64,000 nt of DNA, taken from positions 169,555 to 233,554 of the forward strand of contig QLIY01000124.1 in NCBI GenBank assembly GCA_003260075.1, in the 5' to 3' direction. A model generated the notes under the pieces. That model saw only the letters and a program-made list of their open reading frames with translations. It was not told the origin of the DNA and did no database searches. Position numbers and translations under genes: made by a program. The stretch's first letter is position 1. Every line of letters begins with the position of its first letter. The DNA is from Phallusia mammillata. Its lineage: Eukaryota > Chordata > Ascidiacea > Phlebobranchia > Ascidiidae. Below, one piece after another: positions 1-44,700 of this stretch.

Positions 1-216
1 TCTGCCCTTCTTTGTTTTTTACCTTCGCTCAATGTGTAAAATAATGGTACACAAGACACGGACTTAAATAGTAGCTTTAATACAAACCAAATTGCTTTTA
101 TTGAATTTTGTTTTTATCAGTTAAACATTTCATAACAGCTAAATTAAAAGCCTAAACTTAAATTAATAATGTAAAATAAAGCGCTTATTTCATTGGTCAG
201 TTTTTGTCACGTGCAG

Positions 217-1358
217 GAGAAACTCGAAATCATCAATATAATCGGAGCTGGTAACAAGGAACCGATAAACAACGCCCCCATGTGTATGTCGATCGATGAC
301 ATCGACAGTCACAAGCTGTCACGTGTGTTTGGTTTCCTTGACAACCAGCCAACGGAGGACTCACCAACGAAAAGCGAGACTCCACCAAAACCTCCTGAGA
401 CGAACTTGAGAAGAAGTAACAGTGATGGAAATATCCCTAAAACGGTTACTGACGCCCAGAAGGAAAACAGAGTAAGATGTTAGCGGGGCTGCGTTAAGAC
501 TCGGCATTCTGGAAAAAATGTAGGCGTAAAACCGAATCAGCCAGCCACCAAGCAATTTCCAATGGAAGGACATAGGTTAGAAGAATCTAGCCTGCAGTGG
601 GATTCGAACCCACGACAGGGGCCTTTCCGGGGCTCGCGCTTTACCATCTGTACTATACATAGGCTCAGAGGTAAGCACGTTGAAAGTCGAATCACAAGCA
701 CTGTTGCCTGCCTTGGTTTAATCTGATTCGGTATAACGCCTTTAATTAAAATGATTTATGTATGAGTGTGCCGCTGGTCTGCATAGATGCTTCAGGGCTG
801 ATCCCAGTTATGAATTTTTAGACTATTTTGTAAGCACTTCATCAGGATTAGAGACATAAATTGCATAATTCTTACGAAACTGGTTGCTATCTTCTCTATT
901 TCTTCACTAGTATCATTTCGTTTTTGACCTTTAGAAATAGTATTAGTACTTCACTAAAGATTTTCCCTTTGTTTTGGAAATCAAGACACCTCTATTGCCA
1001 TATCTGTTAAGAGTTGTATTAAAACTTTGTGTGTTGAAATAAACTTTCGGACTGGTTTGGACCATAATCAAAAATCAACGTTTATGAAGCACTTTTTATC
1101 AGCCACTTCGACAATCTTAATGATCATCTCTACAACAACCCTACGAAAACGAATAATTTAGCAACGTGCATTTAATGAGTTTGTGTTCAACAGCGCCGCC
1201 AGCGGCAAGCTCGAAAGTGGGCCAAATTGATGAAGCAACGTCAACGGAAAGAAAATCGGCAGTTGATGAAAGAGCACAAAAGCGGTCTCTTTGTTAACGA
1301 GAAAAAAGTAAAAATTGTTGTTGAGTCTGAAGAGGAAGTAGATTTAACCGACATTTAG
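217..1358 (+). CDS. 3' end of an unrecognised protein-coding gene (last two exons)
   Basis: Two exons can be joined in phase 0. The first is 217-471, after an acceptor CAG and before GTAAGA. The last is 1194-1358, after AACAG and ending in TAG. The first encodes 85 residues beginning EKLEIINIIGAG, then a Ser/Pro/Thr-rich stretch with SPTKSETPPKPP and RRSNSDG, which looks disordered and phosphorylatable. The last encodes 54 residues, very basic at first (RRQRQARKWAKLMKQRQRKE) and ending in an acidic stretch, VESEEEVDLTDI. AATAAA occurs near 1518, a plausible poly(A) signal. The N-terminal part lies outside the window. I do not recognise the family; the basic segment could be a coiled coil or a nuclear localisation signal, but nothing here decides it. 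Confidence 0.75.
515..870 (-). repeat. tRNA-derived SINE
   Basis: Read on the minus strand, the stretch has a B-box-like GGTTCGAATCCC (complement of 599-610) and a weaker A-box region near 640-655. The 3' side carries a body also seen at 22036-22565 and 42575-42826, with the shared phrase GGTCTGCATAGATGCTTCAGGG. It lies in the last intron of the upstream gene. Confidence 0.6.
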
Positions 1359-1744
1359 TCGTCTGAAGTGCTATACAGAGTAAAGTTTCGTTTTCTCTGA
1401 TTTGTGTCATAACGTTCAATGTGCCATTGTGACATTTTTCTGTTTTTCCACTGTTTCGTTGTATGACTGCACTTTTTCCACCACGACCCCTTTAGGTGGA
1501 AGCTGCTTTTCTTGGGCTAATAAATAAAAATCAGTGTTGCAAAGCTGTTGTCGATTTTCTGATTTTCTTTGGGCCATCGCCAAATTCCCAACTTTTCATA
1601 TTTCTTCATTTATTTTTATTTTTCAAATACCTGACACTGCTGAGCGAAACCCAGGACGTTTTTTTACTTATTACTGTATTTTTTTCGAAGAAGGTTTTAC
1701 CCCAAAACGTAATCCATTGCACTGTACTACTACATTGTATAAGG

Positions 1745-2149
1745 CAGTGGTTCCCAACCTTTTTTAACGCCACCCAAATACTGACCAAAATTTTGTTAAG
1801 TGGTACCTCGCGACCCATGGACATACTATTTTAGTTGTATGTTTGCCTGTAAAGCTTTTTGAAAATTGCTACGCCAGTTTGGCAAATCAATGACCTTATA
1901 ACGAACAAATACGGTTGTTTTTTTCGACCAAACTTTTCCATTTAACCCGAACTAGGAGCTGAATCGATGTATTATTAGCCAGACAACGCTCAACTGTGAG
2001 CTAACACGTCGCTTTATGACGTCACAAAGAGTTTTAACAAATAGCACATCAAGTTGTGATGAAATTATTATTGAGCAATAATTTAAAGCCTTAGATGCTC
2101 TTAGTCTTACTGTCACTAAAACAAGCGACCCATAGGTTGGGAAACACTG
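1745..2149. mobile_element. hAT-type MITE (405 bp)
   Basis: The terminal inverted repeats are CAGTGGTTCCCAACCT at the left and the near-complement of it at the right (AGGTTGGGAAACACTG). Both ends are flanked by the 8-bp direct repeat GTATAAGG (1737-1744 and 2150-2157), the target-site size of hAT transposases. No transposase reading frame is inside, so the element is non-autonomous. It lies between the upstream gene and ADCY9. Confidence 0.85.
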
Positions 2150-2573
2150 GTATAAGGCCCCCTGAGTTTGGTACGATTTAGCTTACGATTAGGTCAAGTA
2201 GCATTGTAGTTGACAAGTGGAAATAGCTAAATGTGAGCTTCTTAAACCTCCCGGTGGTGAGGTCAGCTACCAAACTTGGCTTAATTTACGGCATTTAAAA
2301 AGTACAATCCATATGTGCATCCCAGGTACAGGTAGTAGGCTACATTCAAAATACAATAACATGAAACAAGCTGCAGCACCCAAGAGCTCACCGGTCAGTT
2401 TCTTAAGTTTTCTGTAAATAATAACAAGATTGGTTCAAGTTGAAACAATAGAAATAATAAATGTCATTATTGGTTTTAGGACGAACGGGCAGCTTCCTTA
2501 TTCAATATCACACGAAAACGTAAGGCCTATCGTTAACAGACTCTTGCGTGAATAAATGGCATATAGGTTAGGA

Positions 2574-2891
2574 CAGGGGTGTGCAACCTGCTGCCCGTGG
2601 GCCAAATGCGGCCCTTGATTAAAGGTTGTGCGGCCCGCAGAGACGCTTGTAATTCAAATCTACTGACAAACGAGTCCAACTATTTTATATTTTTGAGCAG
2701 ATTAATGCGCCTGATGTTATTTTTCTGCGACCAGGCAATATGTGTCTGGAATCAAATGCGAATTTTACTTGTAGTTGAACATATTCGGTCAGCAGCAAAT
2801 AAAATCACCTTGTGTTATACACAGGTGCGGCCCGCGATCTAATTTTGGCCATTGTATTTGGCCCAACAGTAACAAAGGTTACACACCCCTG
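2574..2891. mobile_element. hAT-type MITE (318 bp)
   Basis: It begins CAGGGGTGTGCAACCT and ends AGGTTACACACCCCTG, inverted repeats with one mismatch. The 8-bp target duplication GGTTAGGA is at 2566-2573 and 2892-2899. Inner GCGGCCCGC-rich motifs near both ends match the element at 12172-12651. No coding capacity is visible. Confidence 0.88.
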
Positions 2892-3831
2892 GGTTAGGAA
2901 GTTTACAACTAGCCTACATACGGATCTGTTCGTTTGAACAATAAGGCATGTCGCTTTTTACGTCTATTTGGGCCGTTATTTTCATCATTAACAGTTGTAT
3001 CATCGCCAACCGTGGTAAAGTTAACTGCAAAATGTTTTGCCAACACATATTGCAGGAAAACTTATAAATAACTTTTTCGTGATAAATTTTCTACCGGTGC
3101 TGTGAAAGTACTCATGTAGTTGCTGCGTAGTATACGTAAAAATGCGAGTTGTAGAGTAATTGCGTTGATTGTCGATCGGTGGTTGTTATTTTTTCTTTTT
3201 TCTTCCCATCGTTACCGCAGTTTTATTTAAGTAGATGTTGTTTAATTACCGGCGAGGGCCAACGCATTAGTATGTGGTTGTTGTAACGTTGTTGTCACTG
3301 TGTTGGAGTTTTCTGTTGGTCAAATTGCAAATCGACAACGTAATATTGCAGAATGTGTTTTGAATATTTGGTACAAATTTAGACTAAGTGCTTATAGCTG
3401 TTCTATTGGAAAAAAGTGTTATTTTTTATTTTCAAGCTGACTGGTTTGGGCAAAGTAAAAGCAATATTTTTTTGTATTTTGAATAGTACATAAAATACAT
3501 TACAAAAAATAATTTTACCATTTTTAACTCAAGTACTAGAAAGTAAATTTGGGATTTCCAAAAAAGTTGAAGTTATCCTGACAAAATAAGTCTTAAAGTT
3601 CAGAGTATAAGAATACATAATATACTCAGTTACTAAATATATTTCATTTAATTTCTGTATTGCTTATACAGTGATGCCCCAAAACAACAGTTATTAAACA
3701 CATCAAACCCTGAATTTTGCTTTTTAGATCCTTGCAGCTAGATTTGAAATAAGCTGGGTTAGATTTTGCTTGTTTGTGTGAATGCTGAAGCATATAGCTT
3801 TGTGGAATATGTGATTCCTTGCGCTATCAGC

Positions 3832-35132
<31,301 letters not shown>

Positions 35133-38100
35133 CATCACGTGACACTGAACGGACCAATAGGAAGCCGTGTCTCAGGATTCAAAAAAAAACTTTCTATGAC
35201 ACAAACAACGCTGCGTAAAATACACTAAATTTGAAACAATAGTGAACTGCACATTTTGTATGGAATATCATTCACACTGCCTGCACCGTTAACAGCTCAA
35301 ATAAGGTCACGGACAGGACTCCAATTTTGTTCTTTAAAGTCCTGACTACCAGTTTTCAACCAAGAGCAGCTCCAAGAAAGAAGAACGACGAAAAAAATGG
35401 AAAATTTTGGAAGGTTTCAAAATAATAATTGCACATTTCTTTCACGGTTATTTGCATATTCCGTTTTATTGCATACTGAATCCCAAACTTTAGTCATAAA
35501 AATCGCTTAAATAACCTCGACAATTATATGACTAACTAGAGTCGTGCGTTAATACCAAACTTCTACCTTTTCATCAGCATGGCGTGAATTTGAGCAACAC
35601 GTAATACGACCTTTTATAGAGCAAGCTTCTACCGATGGCAGCATCTCAATTTGCTAAGATCACCAATTCTTCACTATCCTATACATCGTTCTTATTTGAT
35701 AAATTTTATTCCTGTTCTTATTATGTTTTTTTGCTTTTATCGTAACCAAGATTCCTGATGTGTGTTTTCGGTTTTATTTTCTACGCTTCAAACTTTTACT
35801 GCTCGACAGCGCTCCCGTGTGGCAGAGCCTGTATTTTTCTTTTTCGCCCAGGAGCTTAAGGTGTGCGCGTTTGGATAAGAAAGAGCTTTTATGTGTGTTT
35901 GTGAGATCTATATATACATGTATAGTATTCGGTTCTATGTAGTTACTGTAGTGGTTTAGCTTGTTTAATGCGCCTTTTCCCGATTGCAATAGTCACATTT
36001 TACTGCGTTCAATCACCTTGCAATCAATCTTGGTTGGCACTAATTCGTGTTTTACCGTCTTGATTACCTTTTTCCTGCTTCGATTACCTTATGTCGTTCA
36101 GCAATAATCATGTTTTTCAAATCTAAATATCATCCTAATCCGCACCCACAATTTTTCATTCTTTTCTGCTCAAGCGCTGCTTTTCAAATCTCCCGCTCTC
36201 ACGTATCGCTTTCCTATTGGTTCGCGCTGGCCAATCAGCAACACCTATGTTTTCGCTCAAAAAACGCCAAACGAATTTATCGAAATACTTCTGTAATTAT
36301 TTTTTTCCAAATTATTCCAAATCATGTCGATGACGTCATCATACGTCATGCACTTACGTTTGACATCATCCAAACTATCTGACGTCATTCACGGACGAAT
36401 AATTCAGTTCCGACTTTTCTGTAGATTCGCTTTGGACGTAATCGTCATCGAACAATTACGTCAGCCTTACGTCATCGTCTCGACATGACGTCATACGCGG
36501 AATTTTGTAACATTTTATTTTGTTGTTTTTTCATTTGTGTCTGAGCACGTTTCATCCCAGGGCACCACGAATCGATGTGTATATGACGTCATCGTGGTGG
36601 TGACGTTGTGCAGTTGATGGTGGGGGGACGTCGGTAGGAGGCGACTTTGTCTGTGCGGAGTGATACTTGTTACTGATATTTCGCTGTACGTGTCTTTGCC
36701 CTTCTAACTAACGGTATTCACTCCCTAACACTCTTACAGTTTCTCCCCTAGAACTGAAATTCACGCCATTCAATACCCAACCCGAATTTTCACCGTTTCT
36801 TAAGTGTCAAACTCATACCAAACTTTTGCACTTGTTACGAGGAAAATCCAAACATTATAGATTCGAACATGACCGCTTTAAGCGTGTTTATCTATTTTTC
36901 CGTAAATTTGCGGAACGATTTCAACTTAAACTTTTGTGATAGAAACACAAAAGTAAAGCTAATTGATTTCAATTATGTGAATCAATCCCACATAATTTTT
37001 AATTTTTCATGTTTAACGCCACATTAGCATCATTAGCAGCTTGAAAAACTAATTTACCTTTAAAACATTTACTCTGTCAAGCCCTACCTTGTACAATACT
37101 ACCTACAACACTGAAGTAGCTGATTTATATAGTTTAAACCTAAATTTGCCTGGAAAAGAAAATCGATTCAATTCCTTAAGGCAAAAACAATCTTCTAATT
37201 TTGCTAGTCCCAAAAATCACATCTTGAATACTGGAAAAAAATAATCGAATGCTATAAACGACTACTTTAGTTCTATTGCGCTGAGCAGGAATTCTCTAGG
37301 ATATAAAGTAACCGGCTTCACATGAAATGGCGACCCCAGTATTAACCCGTTTTCCTCTATCATCTCATGCCGTATTTTTCGTAGAGATGTATATTTCGCT
37401 GTTCTGTGTATTTTTTCGTCTCGCTACAGTCTGATACTGAGCCCGGTTGGCCCTTTGAAGTCATGTGGGTCTCTGTATCGTTTTCTTTTTCTCGCATTGT
37501 TACTAATAGAAGATACTATTGCATTGTGAATCGGCATGACAAGTATTTAAACTTCAATTTCGGCTGCAGAAGTTGTATTTAACCGTTAGCTTATGTGTGA
37601 AACAGAACTTCTTAAACCATCCACTGAATTTTCGCAAGAAGAAGCCATTTTGTCACAAACTTAATCTATCGCAAACCCATCAGGTCGAAACATTGTGCAC
37701 TGTCTGCAGTAATTGCTGAGCTGCATAGACGCATTTAGGGTTGATCCCAATATTGAACTTGTGTTCATCCTAACTTAGAAACTGGCAATTGTCAAGACTC
37801 ATCACGAGAAACGTAAAATTCTTAGTAACTTTAACGGGTAAAAATGTTGTATTATGAAGTTTTTTGCATCCACTGTTTTCTACTGGCCTGTTTTGGGTGT
37901 TGAGTCTTTAGTATAGACCTAATTTTTGGATTTTTAACTTTTCTGCAAAGGCACTGTTCCCCCAAACAAAACATAGTTTATAAAAGATATGGAATATTCC
38001 AGATAACCTGACTTTATGGAGTGCTTGGCGGTCAGCAACAACCTTGTATTTTTGATTGAGCTTATGCGAAAATTTATACAAAAGCGCTTTTACAAACGAC

Positions 38101-38158
38101 GAACTGACATAATGGAGCAACGAGTATTTACAACACAATGAAATACTTCCCAAATAGT
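35133..38158. other. 3' flank between ADCY9 and leiomodin
   Basis: This should contain the ADCY9 3' UTR and, toward 38158, the leiomodin 3' UTR from the other strand. I see no convincing coding exon. Between 36320 and 36600 there are four TGACGTCA palindromes and several ACGTCAT half-sites. At 37680-37850 there is a SINE-like body (GTGCACTGTCTGCAG, then CTGCATAGACGCATTTAGGG). Confidence 0.5.
37680..37850. repeat. SINE body fragment
   Basis: It shares GTGCACTGTCTGCAG with 40137-40151 and 55330-55344, and the GCATAGACGC/TTAGGGTTGATCCCA phrase with the tRNA-derived SINEs. No tRNA-like head is present. Confidence 0.45.
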
Positions 38159-38651
38159 TTATTTGGCTCCGAGTTTGTAAAACGGTCTTCCCGAAATCCA
38201 AGATTCATCATCCCTTATCGGCCGGGGTGTAGACGGACTGACTGATGACTGAGAGCTAGAGGAGGACTCAAACGGGGAAAGAAGATCGGATTTTAGAGGT
38301 CCAGTGTCCGATGGTACACGTGGTGGCGCACTTTGCACGGGATCGGCAATTTTCAACCGTCCGAGCGCCTTTACTGCGTCCCTCTTCGCCTCTTGCCTGC
38401 TCATCTCCTCCTCGTTGCTCCCACTCCTCTCTTCGTCGCTCCCACTCTCCTCCTCCTCGGATGAATCGTCGCTCACTTCGATCTCAACAACCTCGTACTC
38501 ATCAGGGTCGTACTCTTCCTCTTCATTCCACTCAATTACATCATCACTCTCCGTGGACGCTGACTTCTCACTTTCAGCGCTCGCGTTCAGGGTCGACTCA
38601 ACCGGTGATGGGGTAGGGGGTTCGGCGTTCCGGGGGTCCAGGGGGGTTGGT

Positions 38652-38732
<81 letters not shown>

Positions 38733-41700
38733 AGGCGGGGGGCTCAGCGTCTCTTTACTGGCTCGGTTAAAGTTGCTTGTATCCGCCTCCGATTCCGACT
38801 CGGTGGCCGAGTAGTCGCTGTAGTTGGTCTAAAAAGGTTTTGATTTACAAATTAATCTGTACTTCTTGGTCTGACTTGATCCCAGTCTCTTTCAGTGGAC
38901 ATTTTCAGTTACCTAATTGCCCATTAATTGATCAGATAAATATTTAATTGATCAAAAATAAAATCACACACTATGACGTCACGAAGCTGTTGAATGATTA
39001 TGTAATAACCGTCCCCCAAAATGTCAAGTTACCCTTTTGGAGTAATTACCCGCAGGTTAAGGACCACTGGACAAACTGATGGACGTTTTTCGTGCAGGTT
39101 AATATATACCGCTGGATTTTTATTCCTAGGGAAAACCGGCTATCAAAACAATGCATTCCCAAGAGCTTGTTATAGTAAATACAGTAAACCAGGATTAAAT
39201 CAGATTCGGTTAATCGGGATCTTCGCCTAATCCGGACAATTTTTGTTTGCCAAACGGGTTCACTATTCCCCCCCCCCTTGTTATAGTAAATACAGTAAAC
39301 CAGGATTAAATCAGATTCGGTTAATGGGGATCTTCGCCTAATCCGGACATTTTTTGTTTGCCAAACGGGTTCACTATAACCAAGGTTTATTATTTTGCTG
39401 AAGTTCTATTATCGCTTTACCTTTTTCAGCCCTGATAGTGGCGTCTGACTTCGAATAGAATCCATCAGTTGTGTGCGTAGATCGACTGGTTTGTTCTTCC
39501 TGGGTGCTTTGCTGGATTTCGGAGAAGCTGACGATTTTGGTTTAAAGTTGGCCTTTTGCTAGAAACGTATGTTTCAGTTAGATTTGTATAAATCTTTACC
39601 AGTTGTTTACAAAGCATGAGTAAAGCTAGCAGTCAAATTTAGACCTTGGGCTTTTAAAACCAAAAGGTAGTATTTTTTGAAGTCGTTTTGCACTTTTTAA
39701 GCTACAAGGTGCGGATACTACTTCATATTGTTGACTCGACCTTTTGGCTTACACGACAATGCGTAAAAAATTATATCATACCCTATGTAGTATCTCTTTT
39801 TGAGCTTCCGCTTGATCTCCAGTCATCCCGTACATCTGACCTGTAAACCAATTTTGAAGAATCTCCAAGTCAGATTTGTTCATCTTTTCAAGAAGTTTCT
39901 AAAATAAGAAAAAAAATATATTCCTTGTTCCGGTCCACCTTTGATCAAAAATTTACATTTCATCTTGGCAAAGTAAAGTAACATACATTTATATGAAACC
40001 TGATTTCGTGGCTAAAGCAGGTTTGGAAACAAGATTTGGGCAGTCAAGTCCGATAACTGGTTATATTTTGATGATGAAATTAAAATGTTTTTGTTACATC
40101 ACTGGCAATTATGAGAGACCTTACAGGTCGTAACAGTGTGCACTGTCTGCAGCTTATCATTTATTTGCTCGATGCTGTTGCAATTGTAATTATGTTCCCA
40201 AGTAAGTTTCTTTCATTTTCTTTAACTTACGTTTTTGTGTAAGTTTGTGTGTATTTTATCAGGAAAAGTTACACCAACCTGCACGTCTTTGTCTTTTACA
40301 GCACCAGCCGTGTCAAGAACAATTCCATTGTCGTTCATTGTTTTCTGGATCTTGTTTTTTTCTTCAGCCTTTTCTTTGCGATACCATTCGCTGCTGGTTT
40401 GACGGCGTAAAGTCGGACGAGCTGCCTGCAAAATGAGTTGAGTTTATTTCGTTGAGTGAAAAAATTGAATGAAGCTTATGAAATCGAGTTCAAGAAATTG
40501 TGTTCAGGACCGGTTCTTTAAATAAAGTTAAAGTTAATCGGACGAGCTACCTGCAAAATGAGTTGAGTTTGTTTCGTTGAGTGAAAAAATAGAGTTGAGG
40601 TTGTTTCGTTAAGGCAGGGGTTCTCAACCTGTGGTACGCGTACCACTAGTGGTACGCGAAGGTTTTTCAGGTGGTACGCGAGAAGCTTCCGTTTTTTTTC
40701 ACAAAACCTAGGTGCGCCCGGAAATGACTTTCGATGCGCTGTTAGCAAATTTACACCGCGCATCGACCAATAGGTGGACAGTAAACAAAAATCTAATTCA
40801 ATTTAGTTGTGGTGCTTTAGTTTAATAGGCCAATATTATTATTCTGAATAAAATATGATTCGATCAAATTAGTTGTTCTGCAAGAAGTGGTACGCGTGGC
40901 AGTACAGAGCGTGCAAGTGGTACGAGATCGTAAAAAGGTTGGGAAACCATTCGTTAAGGGAAAGAAATTGAATTTATCTAATCGAGTTTAAGCTATTGTG
41001 TTCAGTTGTGATTGGTTCTTTAAGTCGAAAAAGTTACCCCCCCCCCCGTGGACAGTAAACAAAAATCTAATTCAATTTAGTTGTGGTGCTTTAGTGTTAT
41101 TTTAATAGGCCAATATTATTCTTCTGAATAAAATATGATTCGATCAAATTATTTGTTCTGCAAGAAGTGGTACGGCTGGCAGTACAGAGCGTCCAAGTGG
41201 TACGAGATCGTAAAAAGGTTGGGAACCCATTCATTAAGGGAAAGAAATTGAATTTATCTAATCGAGTTTAAGATATTGTGTTCAGTTGTGATTGGTTCTT
41301 TAAGTTGAAAACGTTGAGTTGAGTGTTTTGTTGAGTGGAAGAAATTGGTTTAAGTTTATCTAATCGAGTTCAAGAGTGTGTTGAGTTGTGATTGGTTATT
41401 TGAGTAATAAAGTTAAGTTCGGTTTGTTTCGTTGAGTGGAAGAAATTGAACTGAGTTTATCCAATCGAGCTCATGATCTTTGATTGAGATGAGATTGTTT
41501 TTCAGGGAAGGTACTTAAGTTGAGTTTGTTTCGTTGAGTGGAAGAAATTTGAGTTAAGTCAAATATATTTATCGATTAAAAGAAATTGTAACTCCAAAAA
41601 CAGGGTCAAATATTTAGCAGGAAAAAAATATCTGCGAAACGCAATAAGGCGCCAAAATAACAAAAACTACTTGCAACGAAATAAATTTAACTCTTTTCAA

Positions 41701-44700
41701 CTTTAAGAACCAAATGATTAGATATTATGCGGCTGCAAAAAAAAACATAACTTAATAATATGTGACCAAAAATATAATACATGTTGAAACCGTTCAAGTT
41801 TACATGATTGCACATTCAGTGCAGACACAGTTAAAACATTTGCCACATTTCTACGACTATTATCAACTAACGTTTCCTGCCTGTGCTCTCATCCGTTGTT
41901 CTGCCACTCTCTTTTTTCTTACTTGATCCATATTTCTGGTGAGAGAGTTTGAAGCAGTCATGCGCAAGCCCGGGTTTGCAAACTGGTATCCAAAACGCAG
42001 AACTGAACTGAAAAGCAGGAAATAGTTTGTGGTAAGTGAACAATAATTTACAGACACGTAAGAATCCATGTTTTATTAAGCTTAAATGTGACTGTTTTTT
42101 CACAAATAAGCAAAAGCTGTATGTGCCTACTGTATTTTGGCCTGTTTTTGTCAAAACATTTAAAAACAAATTTGAACGTTTAAACTAGTTACACTTTAAA
42201 TTTTAAAAACTAGTTATTTAAATGTTTAAAACTAGTTACACTTTAAATGTTATTTTCATGCAATGCTGCACTTACGAACAAGCCGTTGTTAACTTTATGG
42301 TTCTACTAGCAACACAAGTTTTTTTTCCAAATTGGTTGCGAAGAACTTACTGGTTGTCCCGCAGGATTTTGCCAAACTCGTGTTCAACGTTTGCCCCGAA
42401 TATATGCCTCTGGTTGTCGATGCGCAGTTCCTTGAGGCAAGTGTTGCGCCGGAGTGCAGCCACAAGCCGCAATGCACCGTCTCCTATTTCAGTAAAGCAA
42501 GTTGATCAGCAAATCGTTTATCAAACAGCAAAAAGTTTTAGATTAGCATGGTTGATGTCTGTTTTGTTTTATGGTTGAGTATGCCGTGATCGCTGGTCTG
42601 CATTGACGCTTTAGGGCCGATCCCAGTATGATTATGTTTATCTTGGCTGATCAATTGTCAAACTGGCGATTCTCTAATACAAAGCTGGCATGTGCAGCAT
42701 ACAAGGCAGGCAATAGTGGTTGCGATTCAAATTTTGACAGGCGTACCACTGAGCATATGTAGCTCAGTTGGTGGAACCCGAGTCCCGGAAAGACTCCTGT
42801 CGAGAGACTCTATGGTACAATCTTACCTGTGATGAAATTGGATTCTACATTCAGTTTTTCCAAGGTCTTATTTCTCTTGAGCATCGAAGCGAGTGGTCGA
42901 GCGGCTTTGTCAGTCAGCCCCCCCCCCCCATTCAGTTTTTCCAAGGTCTTATTTCTCTTGAGCATCGAAGCGAGTGCCCGAGCAGCTTTGTCAGTCAGTC
43001 CAGTATTGGCCAGGAGTAATGTCTTCACTTGAGTATTTTCTTCCATTGCGTTGGCGAGATCTTCAAAAGCTTCCATGGGAACGTTCTGGATGTTGTTTAA
43101 ATTGACCTGTGATGGAATTACCAGTGATAAAGGTTGAGTTAGTTGCTTGAGTGGCTTATTTTTGTTAAACTCAATTAAATGTAGTATATATAAGTGGCGC
43201 TTGTATACGAGTGAGTGGCGCTATTATAAGAATGAGTGGCGCTTTATGGAAATGAGTGGCGCCACTACTGCGTGTGCCTAAATTGTGCCTTATGCGTTGT
43301 TTGAGTTTTAAGGATGGCCTTTATTGAGTGGCGTTTCTTGCTTTGTGTGAGTGGCGCATTTTAAAGACTAACTCAGTGAGTGTTATTTTGCGCTCGACTT
43401 GAAAGCATTTGAGAGGCTTATTTAATAATCTCTACTCTGTTAGTGGTGTTTTTGATATGTGAGTGTGGCGCTTTTAATGATTTAAGAGGCGAAAACAGAA
43501 AGTTTTTGCCCGCTTTTTACTTGAAATCGAATCTCTGTGAGTGGCTTTTCTGTGTATAAGTAAGTGGCGCTTTGGCGTCGCCTCCGGTGTGTATGTGTTC
43601 CTAATTGGCGCCATTGATGACATACTTCAATAAAGCATTCCCGAGGGACGGGATCTTTTAGTTGGAGCCTACCCAGTATATTTACAATATAAACGGACCA
43701 TGATCAACGCCATGTTTGATCTCTGAGTAGGTTAATTGGGTTTGGGTCCCACACAGAAACAGCTGAATGGTGCAAGTTAGGGTAAATACCCCCCCCCCTT
43801 GGAGCCTACCCAGTATATTTACAATATAAACGGACCATGATCAACGTCATGTTTGATCCTTGAATAGGTTAATTGGGTTTGGGCCCTACACAGAAACAGC
43901 TGAATGGTGCAAGTTAGGGTAAATGTACGCAGTTGTTGTTTTAAACTGTGTGTATTGATTTTAGTACACTGTCAAGCTGAACTGGTCAACAAGTGCCAAA
44001 ACTGATAATGGTATTTTATGTAGTTTCGTTGGAAGACACGGTGTTTATAGGCTCATTATATTGAAAAGATATTTGATCTGGGGTTCTGTCCTATATGTTG
44101 TCACTGTTTTGGTGGAAAAAAATGCGTTTAAAATTAGGTGACTTAGAACATAATACGCAACAATCCATTCTCCTATAGTTAATTAACGATCGTAATTTAC
44201 TTTTAAATGCCACGTCCTACATGCTTTTGAACCTTTAGGCTTTGTAAGGCAAATCACAAATGTCGCGACATTATTATTTGGCGTCCGGAATTCATTTGGA
44301 GGTCAGTGTTTTTAATTTCATTTCCACTGCACCAAAAGGTCGGTGTCGGACTTGGCCACTGGTTGACGTCAATTATTTGCTATACCATTATCGTAAATAC
44401 CGATGAGTTAATTTCAAGCCTTGAAGTCTTTGAATGTCGCAATTTCCAATAGCAGGGATTGTCTGCATTATAACCTGCTGATATTAAGGAAATTCACCAG
44501 CGTTGGTTGAATCTATGCCGCGTTGGTGCGTACATGCCAAACCCGACGTTGCGCGCAATCTATTTACGATGGCAACAGCTGTCTCAGTACGTCACACGGC
44601 CGCCACCGCCATCGCCACCGAGAGCTATCAAAACGATTTCGAAAACCGATTTGGCAAAACGTACCTCAGTCAGATACGGGTCGTTTTCCCAAATTCTCAA

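Larger units (their letters stand above)
1359..3831. other. Spacer upstream of ADCY9
   Basis: The spacer contains two hAT MITEs (1745-2149 and 2574-2891) and half of another MITE family at 2945-2990, with the phrase GTCTATTTGGGCCGTTATTTTC that recurs at 6475-6499 and 19551-19572. A likely 5'-UTR acceptor (TTTTTAG) is at 3721-3727. No further gene is visible. The ADCY9 promoter or a non-coding first exon should lie here. Confidence 0.5.

Noticed and set aside
36047..36382. 111-codon plus-strand open frame after ADCY9
   Set aside because: No start context, no splice or homology support, low-complexity composition; it lies in the expected 3' flank.
38304..38843. Plus-strand open frame of 179 codons with a long poly-Pro run
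   Set aside because: It is antisense to the leiomodin last exon, and the poly-Pro comes from the C-run placeholder. The minus strand has the phased exon with acceptor and stop.
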